Source: Pseudomonas sp. H9
Lineage (GTDB): Bacteria > Pseudomonadota > Gammaproteobacteria > Pseudomonadales > Pseudomonadaceae
Assembly: GCF_004353925.1 (NCBI RefSeq)
Contig: NZ_SMOK01000012.1
Span: 1 to 64,000 of the forward strand
Length of the DNA stretch: 64,000 nt
Direction: 5' to 3'
This document shows positions 26,301-36,474 of the stretch, in pieces; the first letter of the stretch is position 1; the number at the start of each line of letters is the position of its first letter. Made by a program: the position numbers and the translations under genes. The notes below the pieces were generated by a model. That model worked only from the letters and a program-made list of their open reading frames with translations, had not been told where the DNA came from and made no database searches.

Positions 26301-27064
26301 ATCATTACCTTTTCTTCAAGTGGCCACGGGCACCTAGCTAACAACCGCGATCCAGAGCTGTTTCCAGTGACTTCTGGTCGTTGATGGCTGTCGGCAGGTG
26401 ACTCCGTAGAAGGTCACCGCGAGCGAGCGTTTGAACGCTCAGGCCAGCGAAAAAAGGCGCAACTATTCCCACGTGAGGGGGGAGCGTCTAATGCCGTAAA
26501 CGACTAGCCTATGCCGAATCGGCATGATCTTTTCGAGCCAAAACGAGCGTCCCAGAGGGTTACGCGAGAGGCGTTCGGAATTCCGACGATGGCCAAAGCG
26601 CCACATTTCGGCAGATTTGGACGTATCCAGCTGAGTGTGAAAGGGCGTTGTTCGACAATCCGAATGCGTGAAATCACCTCGGATCGGGCAACGTAGGAGG
26701 GTGAAAAAATATCGATATACGGTCGCACTGAAATGTGCCTTGACGTACTTGGCGGGAGCATTCGAAAAATTCGATAGGAGGCGAACAATTTCCAAAGCGA
26801 TACGGAAGCCAGTTCAAGCATCCCCTTCTGATGGGAACCGCCAGACCTGAAACTCCCGTGACCGCTTCACCCGACCCGGCCCTCATCGGAGGCACTCCAT
26901 GTACCTCTAGGCCTCTCCGATCCTGGAACAATCAGAGCAGCCCAGCCCCTTGGTCATGTGCCGGCCTTCCTCAGGCGGGCACAACATAGAAGCCTGGAAT
27001 CAAAAAAGGTTCAGCTTCTATATATGTACATAAGTGTCCAGTCACACTCAGTACCTGTTCATGC
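26301..27064. other. 764-bp region upstream of gltP without a convincing gene
   Basis: Short open frames exist here but none has both a ribosome site and protein-like composition. Structures seen: GGTGAC/GTCACC (26397-26418), the palindrome GAGCGTTTGAACGCTC (26425-26440), TGCCGAATCGGCA near 26512, the dyad at 26574-26587 (see its own entry), ATATCGATAT near 26710, and a hairpin TGTGCC-GCCT/AGGC-GGCACA (about 26956-26984). The part at 26690-26800 is AT-richer. A long gltP leader, an unrecognised sRNA or both are possible. Confidence 0.4.
26574..26587. promoter_or_regulatory. candidate AauR site upstream of gltP
   Basis: TTCGG (26574-26578) N4 CCGAC (26583-26587) matches nine of ten fixed bases of the TTCGG-N4-CCGAA dyad described for AauR, the response regulator of acidic amino acid uptake in P. 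putida. It is 274 bp upstream of the gltP start. I could not place a convincing -24/-12 promoter between the two. Confidence 0.4.
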
Positions 27065-27543
<479 letters not shown>

Positions 27544-27585
27544 GCTGAACTCCTCCTGCCGCATTCATTGTTGTCTGCAAGAGGT

Positions 27586-27605
27586 GTTGCACTGTGCATG
27601 CCAGG
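27586..27605 (-). promoter_or_regulatory. possible sigma54 promoter
   Basis: Minus-strand CTGGCATGCACAGTGCAA has the GG-N10-GC spacing of sigma54 promoters (consensus TGGCACG-N4-TTGC, with two mismatches). It is about 45 bp upstream of the small membrane protein start. A sigma54 activator gene, algB, is divergent next door. The remaining bases to 27899 show no gene. Confidence 0.3.
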
Positions 27606-27899
27606 CTTTTGTAAAAATAAAAGCTGAATTGAATCAACACGTTAGAAGCATGGCATGCGTTCGTACGGGGCGTATCCTGCACGATGGCTGCTGAAGGGTC
27701 GTGCGATTTGCATGATGCGCTGGCCGGCCCCCACCACAGCTGAGGTGACTTTCAGGTGCCGAAGTCGACGCTGAGGCGGGTTAGATATGTCGTAGGCCAA
27801 CGGCTACCATGCAGGAAACGAAATAAATCAGAAAAAAGCATGCAACTTGCCCGATTTCTCCGGCACTAATAGAGAACATTCTTAAAAGGAGCGTAGGAA

Positions 27900-29246
27900 A
27901 TGGAGTCAACCCAGGAACATCAAGGCCGTATCCTGTTGGTCGACGACGAATCTGCCATCCTGCGTACCTTCCGTTACTGCCTGGAAGACCAAGGCTATAG
28001 CGTTGCCACTGCCAACAGTGCCGCTCAGGCCGAAACCTTGCTGCAGCGCCAGGTCTTCGATCTGTGTTTCCTCGACCTGCGTCTGGGTGAAGACAATGGC
28101 CTGGATGTACTGGCACAAATGCGTATCCAAGCACCCTGGATGCGCATCGTTATCGTCACGGCTCACTCGGCGGTCGACACAGCAGTTGATGCGATCCAGG
28201 CAGGCGCGGCCGACTATCTGGTGAAACCCTGCAGCCCCGACCAGCTACGCCTGGCTGCGGCCAAGCAGCTAGAAATACGCCAACTGTCAGCTCGGCTGGA
28301 AGCGCTGGAAGGTGAAGTAAAGAAAAGCAAAGACGGGCTGGATTCGCATAGCCCCGCGATGATGGCGGTGCTGGAGACCGCTCGCCAGGTCGCTACCACT
28401 GACGCCAATATTCTGATTCTCGGCGAATCCGGCACCGGCAAGGGCGAGCTGGCCAGAGCCATTCACGGTTGGAGCAAGCGCGCCCGCAAAGCCTGTGTAA
28501 CGATCAACTGCCCTTCACTCACTGCCGAACTCATGGAGAGCGAGCTGTTTGGGCATAGCCGCGGCGCCTTTACCGGAGCCAGCGAAAGCACCTTGGGTCG
28601 GGTGAACCAGGCTGATGGCGGCACCTTATTCCTCGACGAGATCGGCGATTTCCCCCTGACTCTCCAACCCAAGTTACTACGCTTTATTCAGGACAAAGAG
28701 TACGAACGGGTCGGCGACCCGGTTACACGACGTGCCGATGTGCGCATTCTGGCCGCCACTAACCTTATCCTTGAGGACATGGTCCGCGAAGGGCGCTTCC
28801 GCGAAGACCTGTTGTATCGCCTGAATGTCATCACTTTGCACCTGCCGCCTCTGCGCGAACGCAGCGAAGATATCCTGACCCTTGCCGATCGCTTCCTGGC
28901 ACGCTTCGTCAAAGAGTATGCGCGGCCCGCCCGCGGATTCAGCGACGAAGCGAGGGCTGCACTGCTCAATTACCGCTGGCCGGGAAACATCCGTGAACTG
29001 CGCAACGTGGTGGAACGTGCCAGCATCATCTGCCCACAGGAACGCGTCGAGCTCGGCCATCTTGGCATGGGCGAGCAAGCCACCAACAATGCGCCACGTA
29101 TCGGCGCTGCCCTGAGCCTCGATGAACTGGAACGCGCCCACATCGAAGCCGTGCTGGCCACCAGCGAAACCCTGGACCAAGCCGCCAAAACCCTGGGGAT
29201 CGATGCCTCCACCCTGTATCGCAAGCGTAAGCAGTACAACCTATGA
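27900..29246 (+). CDS. algB: sigma54-family response regulator AlgB
   Basis: A 448-residue NtrC-type regulator. A receiver domain (about 9-125, phosphorylation site Asp59 in CFLDLRLGED) is followed by an AAA+ domain with Walker A GESGTGKGE and the sigma54-contact loop GAFTGA, and a C-terminal Fis-type helix-turn-helix (LDQAAKTLGIDASTLYRKRK). In P. aeruginosa AlgB with KinB controls alginate and virulence genes. AGGAG lies 9 bp before the ATG. The stop overlaps the kinB start (ATGA). Confidence 0.95.
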   Translation: MESTQEHQGRILLVDDESAILRTFRYCLEDQGYSVATANSAAQAETLLQRQVFDLCFLDLRLGEDNGLDVLAQMRIQAPWMRIVIVTAHSAVDTAVDAIQAGAADYLVKPCSPDQLRLAAAKQLEIRQLSARLEALEGEVKKSKDGLDSHSPAMMAVLETARQVATTDANILILGESGTGKGELARAIHGWSKRARKACVTINCPSLTAELMESELFGHSRGAFTGASESTLGRVNQADGGTLFLDEIGDFPLTLQPKLLRFIQDKEYERVGDPVTRRADVRILAATNLILEDMVREGRFREDLLYRLNVITLHLPPLRERSEDILTLADRFLARFVKEYARPARGFSDEARAALLNYRWPGNIRELRNVVERASIICPQERVELGHLGMGEQATNNAPRIGAALSLDELERAHIEAVLATSETLDQAAKTLGIDASTLYRKRKQYNL

Positions 29247-31033
29247 AATGGGCGATGATGAAGCTGCGTACGCGGCTTTTTCTCAGCATTTCGGCGCTGA
29301 TCACCGTGGCATTGCTTGGTCTGTTACTGGGCCTGGTGAGTGTCCTGCAGATGGCCAGCTCGCAACAGGCCCTGATCCGGGAAAACACCGCCACCCTGGA
29401 CCTTGGCCTGAAGCTACGACAGAACCTCGGTGAACAACTCACCTTGATGCTCACCGAATCGGCGGATCGAACCGCGATAGAAGGTTTGCAAACGCAGTTC
29501 CAGCTATTGTTGAACGAGGGCATCCAACAAGAGCAGGACCACGAATCCAGCAAATACTTTGCCGACACCACTCAACACTACCAACACTACCTCCAGGCGT
29601 ATCGCGACACCGTCAACCCCGCTCTCGGCCTGGGCACCGAGCAACCACTGGGTAAAGCCTTCGGTGTGCTGCGCAACGATCTGCTCGGCGCCCATAAACG
29701 CGCACTGGATCACATCAACCACAGTGAACAGGTGACCTATGACCGGGCCTTGTTGATATCCAGTTTGCTTGGCCTGGTAGGCTTGAGCGTGCTGATCCTG
29801 GGCTTCGTCACTGCCCACGGCATTGCCCGGCGCTTCGGTCAGCCAATTGAAGCACTGGCCAAAGCCGCCGACCAGATAGGCCAGGGTGACTTCAAGGTTA
29901 CCTTGCCAGTGTCTCAATCCGTGGAAATGAACCTGCTAACCCGGCGCTTTGGTTTGATGGCTGAGGCCCTGAGCAAACATCAGGCAACCAATATCGATGA
30001 GCTGCTCGCTGGGCAGCAGCGCCTGCAAGCGGTACTCGACAGCATCGACGATGGCTTGTTGATCATCGACCGCCAAGGTCATCTGGAACACATCAACCCA
30101 GTCGCCCAGCGGCAACTGAGCTGGAATGACAGCCATCTGGGCAAGGGCTTGGGCGAAGCGCTGCAACGGCCGGAGCTGGATGAACAACTGCAACAGGTGC
30201 TGCGCGGCACCAATCTGGATCGGGCACCAGTAGACCTGAGCTTCGATATCGATGAAGAACCTCGCCTGCTGGCGTATCAGCTGACGCCGGTCTGTCACCC
30301 TGACGGACAGATTCTCGGCGCGGTCATGGTGCTGCGCGACGTCACCGAACAACGTGCCTTCGAGCGTGTGCGCAGTGAGTTTGTCTTGCGTGCCTCTCAC
30401 GAACTGCGTACGCCAGTCACCGGTATGCACATGGCCTTCGGGTTGCTGCGCGAGCGCCTGGACTTCCCCCCACAGGCGCGAGAGACCGATCTGCTCGAGA
30501 CCATCGGCGAAGAGATGCAACGCCTGACACAACTGATCAATGACCTGCTGAACTTCTCCCGCTACCAGAGCGGCCAACAAAAACTCGAACTGATGCCCTG
30601 TGCCATTGATGAACTACTGGCCAGGGCTTGCGAACGCTTTGCCGGGCCTGCAGGCGACAAGCAGATCCAACTGCAGGTAGAACTGGTACCGCCACTGCCG
30701 CACATCCAGGCCGACTGCCTGCAGCTCGACCGGGTCATGGACAATCTCTTGGACAATGCCGTGCGTCACACCCCGGTTGCCGGAAACATTCGCCTGCACG
30801 CCAGACGTCATGCCGAGCGGGTGATTATCAGCATTGAAGACAGTGGTGAAGGTATTGCTTACAGCCAGCAGGGGCGGATCTTCGAACCCTTCGTTCAGGT
30901 CGGACGCAAGAAAGGCGGGGCAGGGCTTGGCTTGGCACTTTGCAAGGAGATCATCCAACTGCATGGTGGGCGTATGGGTGTTTACTCGCGCCCGGGGCAA
31001 GGCACACAGTTTTATATGGCCCTACCGGTCTAA
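29243..31033 (+). CDS. kinB: sensor histidine kinase KinB
   Basis: A 596-residue membrane kinase and phosphatase partner of AlgB. Two transmembrane segments (about 10-35 and 167-190) enclose a helical periplasmic sensor domain. Then come a HAMP domain (about 190-245), a PAS domain (DSIDDGLLIIDRQGHLEHIN), a HisKA domain with the phosphorylated histidine in RASHELRTPVTG, and a HATPase domain with N (DNLLDNAVRHT), G1 (EDSGEGIA) and G2 (GGAGLGLALCKEI) boxes. An alternative start is the ATG at 29258 (MMKLRTRLF). It converges with the EAL gene, 12 bp apart. Confidence 0.94.
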   Translation: MKWAMMKLRTRLFLSISALITVALLGLLLGLVSVLQMASSQQALIRENTATLDLGLKLRQNLGEQLTLMLTESADRTAIEGLQTQFQLLLNEGIQQEQDHESSKYFADTTQHYQHYLQAYRDTVNPALGLGTEQPLGKAFGVLRNDLLGAHKRALDHINHSEQVTYDRALLISSLLGLVGLSVLILGFVTAHGIARRFGQPIEALAKAADQIGQGDFKVTLPVSQSVEMNLLTRRFGLMAEALSKHQATNIDELLAGQQRLQAVLDSIDDGLLIIDRQGHLEHINPVAQRQLSWNDSHLGKGLGEALQRPELDEQLQQVLRGTNLDRAPVDLSFDIDEEPRLLAYQLTPVCHPDGQILGAVMVLRDVTEQRAFERVRSEFVLRASHELRTPVTGMHMAFGLLRERLDFPPQARETDLLETIGEEMQRLTQLINDLLNFSRYQSGQQKLELMPCAIDELLARACERFAGPAGDKQIQLQVELVPPLPHIQADCLQLDRVMDNLLDNAVRHTPVAGNIRLHARRHAERVIISIEDSGEGIAYSQQGRIFEPFVQVGRKKGGAGLGLALCKEIIQLHGGRMGVYSRPGQGTQFYMALPV

Positions 31034-31045
31034 ATGGCTGCTGCC

Positions 31046-32665
31046 TTACGCCTCGTCATCGAAGCGCCGCGCAGCGGCACGCCGGCCACGGGTAACCAAC
31101 TCAACGAACTGCCGGGCGCTCAGAGGATGGGCGAACAGCCAGCCCTGGCCATAATTCACGCCTTCACTGTTGAGCAACATGGCCTGATCTTCGTACTCGA
31201 CACCTTCCGCGATCACACGTAATTGCAACGCGTGAGCCATACGGATGATATGGGGCGCCACACCGCTGCTGGCAGCATCATGTCCCAGCGCGTCGATAAA
31301 AGCCTTGTCGATTTTCAAGCAATCCACTGGCAAGGTCTGCAGGTAAGCGAGGCTGCAATAGCCTGTACCGAAGTCATCGATCAGTACCTGATGACCGACT
31401 TCGCGCAGCGCTTGCAGGTTGTCACGGGCGACGACCACATCGATCAGCCCGCGCTCGGTGACCTCAAACGCAATCTGACTGGCAGCGACATGGTGCATGG
31501 CCAGCAAACGTGCCGCGACCCGGCCAATTCTGGGTACCATCACGTCGCAGGCGGCAAGGTTGACCGAGATATAAAGGTGCTTGTTGGCGCGTAACAAATG
31601 CCCCAGCTGCTCAAGGACACGCTGCAAAACAAAATCGGTGATCTGACGAATCTGGCCGGTATTTTCCGCCAAGGGAATGAATAAATCCGGGCTGGTCAAG
31701 GTGCCATCAGGACGACGCCAGCGGACCAATGCTTCAGCGCCCACACAGCGGCGGCTATTGAGCTCGAAGATAGGCTGGTACAACACCTGCAGCTCACCAC
31801 GGCGCAGCGCACCCTGCAGCTCGGAACTCATCGAGCGGCGCTGGCGTACCAACTGCAGCACCAGCCAGCCAATACACCAGGCCAACACCAGGCTGCCGGG
31901 GAACAGCAGCCAGAGCACACCGTTCATCTTCAAGGGCAAGCTGGCCCGGGGCGCAATCAACACCAACTCATAATCTGGCGACTTGGTCGACATGCGGTAA
32001 ATCAAGCGGTCGGGTAACTCCAGCAACGCATCCATGGAGTTCGGCGGCCAATTTGCCGAAGGTGGCCAGGCCTGGGGTGGGCCTAACACCGGTACGGCAC
32101 GTGCACCGTTGTCCAATACCACCAGCAAGCTGCCTTCCGGAGGCAAGTCGACTACATCGGTCAAATGGCCACGAGAGGTCGCCACCAGAAATTTGCCTCG
32201 GCCCAACATCAATGCCGCAATATTGTCATCAGGCTCATTGGTGGTATTGAGCCAATAACTGTACGTCGGCCCCTGAATGTCCGGAGGTCGTAAGGGATTG
32301 ATGGTGCGCTCGCCTATGCGGTTGGAGCAGGCAATCGTGCCATCGACATAGGCGGCTTCATAAACAAAGCGGTACCTGAAGCCAATCTGTTGCAGCATGC
32401 TCAGCATTGCCGCATCACAACCGCGCAGGGGTTGTGCCTGCAGCTCATCGACGCCTTCACGCAGTTGCCCGAAGATTTGCTCCAGCCGTTCGAGAAAACG
32501 CTCGCCTTTGGCGTTCATCTGCTCACTTTCGCTTTGCTGCATCTGGTGCATCGCGACACCGATACTGGCAACCAGCAACAGCGCTGCGCTGGCCGCAGCC
32601 GCAAGTGTGGCCAGTAACCAGGGGCGGTAAAGCAAGTGGCGCAGCACGGCAAGGGCAGATGACAT
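31046..32665 (-). CDS. CSS-motif EAL-domain cyclic-di-GMP phosphodiesterase
   Basis: A 539-residue protein. A periplasmic CSS-type sensor (about 40-240) lies between transmembrane segments at 17-38 and 245-270, with Cys83 and Cys113 (in IACSN). The C-terminal EAL domain (about 285-525) keeps GAEALVRWRR, SVNLA, EVTERG, IDDFGTGYCSL, KIDKAFI, IAEGVE and GWLFAHPL, so it should hydrolyse cyclic di-GMP. In the E. coli relative PdeC the two periplasmic cysteines form a DsbA-made disulfide that lowers activity. The dsbA gene lies about 4 kb away here. Confidence 0.9.
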   Translation of the reverse strand: MSSALAVLRHLLYRPWLLATLAAAASAALLLVASIGVAMHQMQQSESEQMNAKGERFLERLEQIFGQLREGVDELQAQPLRGCDAAMLSMLQQIGFRYRFVYEAAYVDGTIACSNRIGERTINPLRPPDIQGPTYSYWLNTTNEPDDNIAALMLGRGKFLVATSRGHLTDVVDLPPEGSLLVVLDNGARAVPVLGPPQAWPPSANWPPNSMDALLELPDRLIYRMSTKSPDYELVLIAPRASLPLKMNGVLWLLFPGSLVLAWCIGWLVLQLVRQRRSMSSELQGALRRGELQVLYQPIFELNSRRCVGAEALVRWRRPDGTLTSPDLFIPLAENTGQIRQITDFVLQRVLEQLGHLLRANKHLYISVNLAACDVMVPRIGRVAARLLAMHHVAASQIAFEVTERGLIDVVVARDNLQALREVGHQVLIDDFGTGYCSLAYLQTLPVDCLKIDKAFIDALGHDAASSGVAPHIIRMAHALQLRVIAEGVEYEDQAMLLNSEGVNYGQGWLFAHPLSARQFVELVTRGRRAAARRFDDEA

Positions 32666-32743
32666 TAAGAAGCATCCAGTTGAATACCAAGAGGTATAGC
32701 AACTGCTGATGAAGTCAGCCTGCCCGTTTGGCGGCGCCGTTGC

Positions 32744-33556
32744 TTAACGGCTGTTGAGCACCTGCAGCATGGCTGCAGTTTGCGCGTCCGCCACACCGTC
32801 GAAACGCTGAGGGCGGAATCGCATCTGGAACGCCGCGATTACATGCTTGGTGTTCACGTCGTAGACGCCGGTCTGCTCGATGGCATAGCCAAAGCGCGCC
32901 AGTTGCTGCTGATACCAGGTAATGCTCGGCGGATTGACGCTGAACCGCGCCTGCTGTTGGGCTACCGCGCGCGCATCCGGCCAGACGCCGAGGCCAGCAT
33001 CAGCCAGGCGCTTCCAGGGAAACAGCGGACCCGGGTCGAGTTTGCGCGCTGGCGCGATGTCGCTGTGGCCAATGATGTAGCGCGGCTGGATGTTGTTGCG
33101 TTTGACGATATCTTTGAGCAACGCAATCAACGCTTCGATTTGCGCTTCGGTATAAGGGTGCCAGACACGCCCGGTCGGGGTGTCGGTGAATCCTGGGTTA
33201 ACGATTTCGATACCAATGGAGCTGGAGTTCAGCCAGGTACGGCCATCCCACTGGCTGTCGCCAGCATGCCAGGCACGGCGGCTTTCATCGACCAGTTGAT
33301 AAACGGTCGCAGGAGAATCACCAACCAGGTAATGGCTACTGACTTCGCCATGCGTCAGCAGCTTGAGGGAGCGCTCCAGCGAGGCGTTGGTGTAGTGCAG
33401 GACGACGAACTGGATACGGTTGTCCTGGTTGACCGACGTGTGGCTGCGGTCAATCCGCAGGCCACTGCTGCAGCCTGCCAGGGCGAGCAGCAGGAGCGCA
33501 GTGAATATGGCTTTCATGGAAAAGGGCACATGTGATGACTTGTAATGCAATAGCAT
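32744..33556 (-). CDS. ampDh2: lipoprotein N-acetylmuramyl-L-alanine amidase (AmpDh2-like)
   Basis: A 270-residue amidase_2 enzyme that cleaves the peptide stem from muropeptides or murein, expected at the outer membrane. The lipobox is LALAGC, followed by the amidase domain with zinc ligands in FVVLHYT and HSDIAPARKLDPG, and a C-terminal peptidoglycan-binding domain (IEQTGVYDVNTKHVIAAFQMRFRP). The start at 33556 has GAGGA six bases upstream. The internal ATG at 33517 (MKAIFTALLLLALAGC) gives a more standard signal and 257 residues, the usual family length, but lacks a ribosome site. By position it matches P. aeruginosa ampDh2. Confidence 0.85.
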   Translation of the reverse strand: MLLHYKSSHVPFSMKAIFTALLLLALAGCSSGLRIDRSHTSVNQDNRIQFVVLHYTNASLERSLKLLTHGEVSSHYLVGDSPATVYQLVDESRRAWHAGDSQWDGRTWLNSSSIGIEIVNPGFTDTPTGRVWHPYTEAQIEALIALLKDIVKRNNIQPRYIIGHSDIAPARKLDPGPLFPWKRLADAGLGVWPDARAVAQQQARFSVNPPSITWYQQQLARFGYAIEQTGVYDVNTKHVIAAFQMRFRPQRFDGVADAQTAAMLQVLNSR

Positions 33557-33578
33557 AACGTATCCTCGCGGGCGCCAC

Positions 33579-35579
33579 TCAGCCCTGTTCAACTCTATTT
33601 CTACCGAGATGTTTCGCCCGATACAGCGCCTCATCGGCACGCTTGAGTACGATCTCGCTGCGTTCGCCGCTGCGAAACGCACTGATCCCGATCGACAGCG
33701 TAATCGTCACCCGCTCACCTTTGAAGTGGAACGGACACGCTTCAATGGCTGCACGCAGACTTTCCGCCAACTGGCAGCCTGCAGTCAGAGCTGTCTGCGG
33801 GATCAGCAAGACAAACTCTTCACCACCGAAACGAGCGATGAAATCTCGGCTGCGCAGCCGCTTACGCAGCACGCTGGCGACGATTTTCAGCACTTTGTCA
33901 CCCGCCTGGTGACCGTAGCTGTCATTGATACGCTTGAAGTGATCGAGGTCGAGGATTGCCATCAACAGATGGCCTCCGCTTTCCTGCCACTCCAGCACTT
34001 CCTGATCTACCCGCTCAGACCACGCGGCGCGGTTCGGCAGGCCGGTGAGGGGGTCGATCAGGGCTTTTTGCCGCTGTTCTTCCAAGTGCTCACGATAGCC
34101 CATGGCCTCCTGCTCCATGCTGGCGACGCGCTCGGCCAGGCCCTGCAAGCGGTTGGCCATGTCTTGCTCGCGCTGGTCACGCTTGTGCTGATGCTCGTCC
34201 ATGGTACCGAGCAGGCCTTCGAGGCGTTTTTCCAGAATGTGCTTGAGGCTGCCCAGGTCAGCCGCACCCTGCACGCTGCTTTGCAGGCCATCGACCTGCT
34301 CACGCAACTGGTTGTCCAGATCACGTGCCGCCGAGCTGTTGTCGGCATGGCCTTCACTGGCTTCATGCAAGTGGCTCTGAAATGACTCCAGGCGCTCGTT
34401 GAGTTGCTGCAGGTAGGCCTCGAACTCATGCTGACCACTGTCGTTGATCGCCAGCATCAGCACCGCCAGGTCATCGAGCACCGGCAGCAGCTCATACCAG
34501 TTCAGGCCGTGCTCCAGGCGCGCCCGCAAGGACTGGGCCTGGGCCTTGTAACGCTCGGGTAACGTCAGGTCATCGAGCAGACCCAACAGGGTCTCTTCGA
34601 TGTGTGCCGCAACCGAACTGTAGGAAGGCTCGGTGCTATCGGGCAGGGCGTACTGAGGATCTTCCTCTAGCGCCTGTGCGACCTCAGGCTCGCGACTTTC
34701 CGGCTCATCCTCAGGGTGTTCGGGTTGCGCCAGCAGCTCGGCTTCGCTTGGGGCTTCAGGCTGATCGAGCGACGCAGCCACCTCGGTTTCAAGCACAGGC
34801 TCGGGTTTGTCGGGCGGACAGCTTTCAGGCACAGGTTCGTCGCAGACCTGCGTCTCGACCGTTGCGTGTTCTACTGCTTCGGCAACACCTTCCGGGTTGG
34901 CCTCCAGGGGTTGCAGTTCGTCGGCATCGGCAAGTACTTGTGCTTGGGGCTCGGTGCTTTCATGAGCCCGTGATACCGGCGCAGGCACCTCAAAGACCTC
35001 AGACACAATCGGCCCAGCACCCGCCATAGCAGGTTGCAGCGCTTGCGCCTCGGTTTCACGGGTGCCAAACAAACGCTGCAAAAAACCAGGACGATGCGCG
35101 TCTTCAGGGCGCTCAAGCGCCGCTAATGCTTGCCCCTGTAAATTGCTCAGTTCCCCCAGCAGCAAAGGCACTTCGCGAGACTGGCTGGCGCGGACTTCGA
35201 CCTGCTTGGCCAGTTTCTTCAAAGGCCGGCTGACGTCACTGGGCAAAGGCAAGCTTTGCAACTGGCTCACCAGCGCATTCAGGGCCGTGCTGACTTGGCC
35301 AATGCGAGTTTCGCGGCGCTGCTCGGAATCAAGCACGGCCTTTTCCAGTCGCGGGATCAACCCGGCGAGGGCGGCGTCCATGTTGTCGGTGCGGATGACT
35401 TCGCGCATCTCTTTCATGCACTGATCCACCGCCCGGTCGCTGCCTTCGGCAGCCAGCGTGCTACGCACCAGACCACGGCGCAACAGGTCGAGGCGGGCTT
35501 CCCAACGGCGCTCGAGCTTCTCTTGCTGTTCGATACTCTTGAGGTACTTTTCTTTCCAGCGCTGGGCTTCGTCGGTCAT
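33579..35579 (-). CDS. dgcH: GGDEF-domain diguanylate cyclase
   Basis: A 666-residue cytoplasmic protein. A long N-terminal region (about 1-490) is acidic in the middle (repeated E, P and Q) and helical before and after, with coiled-coil potential near 430-490. It carries no membrane segment. The C-terminal GGDEF domain has active-site GGEEF in ARFGGEEFVLL, preceded by the RxxD inhibitory site (RSRD). It should make cyclic di-GMP with product inhibition. I use the ATG at 35579; a GTG four codons upstream is possible. The symbol follows its position equivalent in P. aeruginosa. Confidence 0.85.
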   Translation of the reverse strand: MTDEAQRWKEKYLKSIEQQEKLERRWEARLDLLRRGLVRSTLAAEGSDRAVDQCMKEMREVIRTDNMDAALAGLIPRLEKAVLDSEQRRETRIGQVSTALNALVSQLQSLPLPSDVSRPLKKLAKQVEVRASQSREVPLLLGELSNLQGQALAALERPEDAHRPGFLQRLFGTRETEAQALQPAMAGAGPIVSEVFEVPAPVSRAHESTEPQAQVLADADELQPLEANPEGVAEAVEHATVETQVCDEPVPESCPPDKPEPVLETEVAASLDQPEAPSEAELLAQPEHPEDEPESREPEVAQALEEDPQYALPDSTEPSYSSVAAHIEETLLGLLDDLTLPERYKAQAQSLRARLEHGLNWYELLPVLDDLAVLMLAINDSGQHEFEAYLQQLNERLESFQSHLHEASEGHADNSSAARDLDNQLREQVDGLQSSVQGAADLGSLKHILEKRLEGLLGTMDEHQHKRDQREQDMANRLQGLAERVASMEQEAMGYREHLEEQRQKALIDPLTGLPNRAAWSERVDQEVLEWQESGGHLLMAILDLDHFKRINDSYGHQAGDKVLKIVASVLRKRLRSRDFIARFGGEEFVLLIPQTALTAGCQLAESLRAAIEACPFHFKGERVTITLSIGISAFRSGERSEIVLKRADEALYRAKHLGRNRVEQG

Positions 35580-35607
35580 GCCTGGGTCCACAAAGGGGTG
35601 ATGGCAA

Positions 35608-36462
35608 TTAGCTCAAAGCGGGCAGCGTATCCACAGTAAGGGCATCAGGCAAACGAATCTCAACCGCGACCGGAAGATGATCGGAAATGGGCTGTGCCAA
35701 CACCTCGACCCGTTCCAGGGTCAGGCTTGGGCTGAGCAAAATATGATCAAGGCAGCGCTGTGGGCGCCAACTGGGGAAGGTTGCCTGCACTTGCGGCGCA
35801 ACCAGCCCCAAATCCCGCAGGGGAGAGTGCTCCAGCAGGTCATTGGCATGGGTGTTCATGTCACCCATCAGCACCTGATGGCGATAGCCACCAATCAGCT
35901 CACGGATATAGGCCAACTGCCGGACACGGGTCTTGGAGCCCAGCGCAAGGTGCATCATGACCACTACAAGGGCGTCTTCACCTTCACCGAAGCGCACCAG
36001 GATTGCCCCACGTCCAGCTGGGCCGGGCAGGGGATGGTCTTCGATCAATTGGGGTTTGAGCCGGCTGAGCACACCGTTACTGTGCTGGGCCAGACGCCCG
36101 AGGTTGCGATTGAGCTGTTGGTACCAATAAGGAAAGGCACCGAGCTGAGCCAGGTGTTCAACCTGGTTGATGTAGCCGGAACGCATGCTGCCGCCATCGG
36201 CTTCCTGCAGGGCCACTAAATCGAAATCGCCGAGCAGATCGCCGATCTTCTGCAGGTTACCGGCACGCCCAGTGTGCGGCAGCAGATGCTGCCAGCTCTT
36301 GGTCAGATAATGCCGGTAACGCTCAGTGTTGATACCCACCTGGATGTTGAAGCTGAGCAGACGCAGGCGACCATCCTCCGGCAGACCATTGGCCTGCAGA
36401 TGATGTTCGTTGACCCGCGGATCGTGCAGGCCAACGCCTCGCTCAGCTCTCCAACGACGCAT
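35608..36462 (-). CDS. endonuclease/exonuclease/phosphatase family protein
   Basis: A 284-residue EEP-fold hydrolase. Motifs in order: LSFNIQVG (Asn), VALQEADGG (catalytic metal-binding Glu), MGDMNTHAND (Asp/Asn), and SDHLPVAVEI (Asp-His). No signal peptide, so cytoplasmic. The substrate could be a nucleic acid, a phosphoinositide-like molecule or another phosphodiester; the family does not decide. It is 12 bp after dsbA and 28 bp before the cyclase gene, on one strand. Confidence 0.85.
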   Translation of the reverse strand: MRRWRAERGVGLHDPRVNEHHLQANGLPEDGRLRLLSFNIQVGINTERYRHYLTKSWQHLLPHTGRAGNLQKIGDLLGDFDLVALQEADGGSMRSGYINQVEHLAQLGAFPYWYQQLNRNLGRLAQHSNGVLSRLKPQLIEDHPLPGPAGRGAILVRFGEGEDALVVVMMHLALGSKTRVRQLAYIRELIGGYRHQVLMGDMNTHANDLLEHSPLRDLGLVAPQVQATFPSWRPQRCLDHILLSPSLTLERVEVLAQPISDHLPVAVEIRLPDALTVDTLPALS

Positions 36463-36474
36463 GGTGAGCGCCGC

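Noticed and set aside
26697..26815. AT-rich block with TTGACG and AGGAGG as a small gene
   Set aside because: No in-frame start at a good distance from the AGGAGG and no conserved-looking product.
26463..26931. Several 60-110 residue frames in the gltP upstream region
   Set aside because: They overlap each other in many frames and lack good ribosome sites; treated as non-coding.
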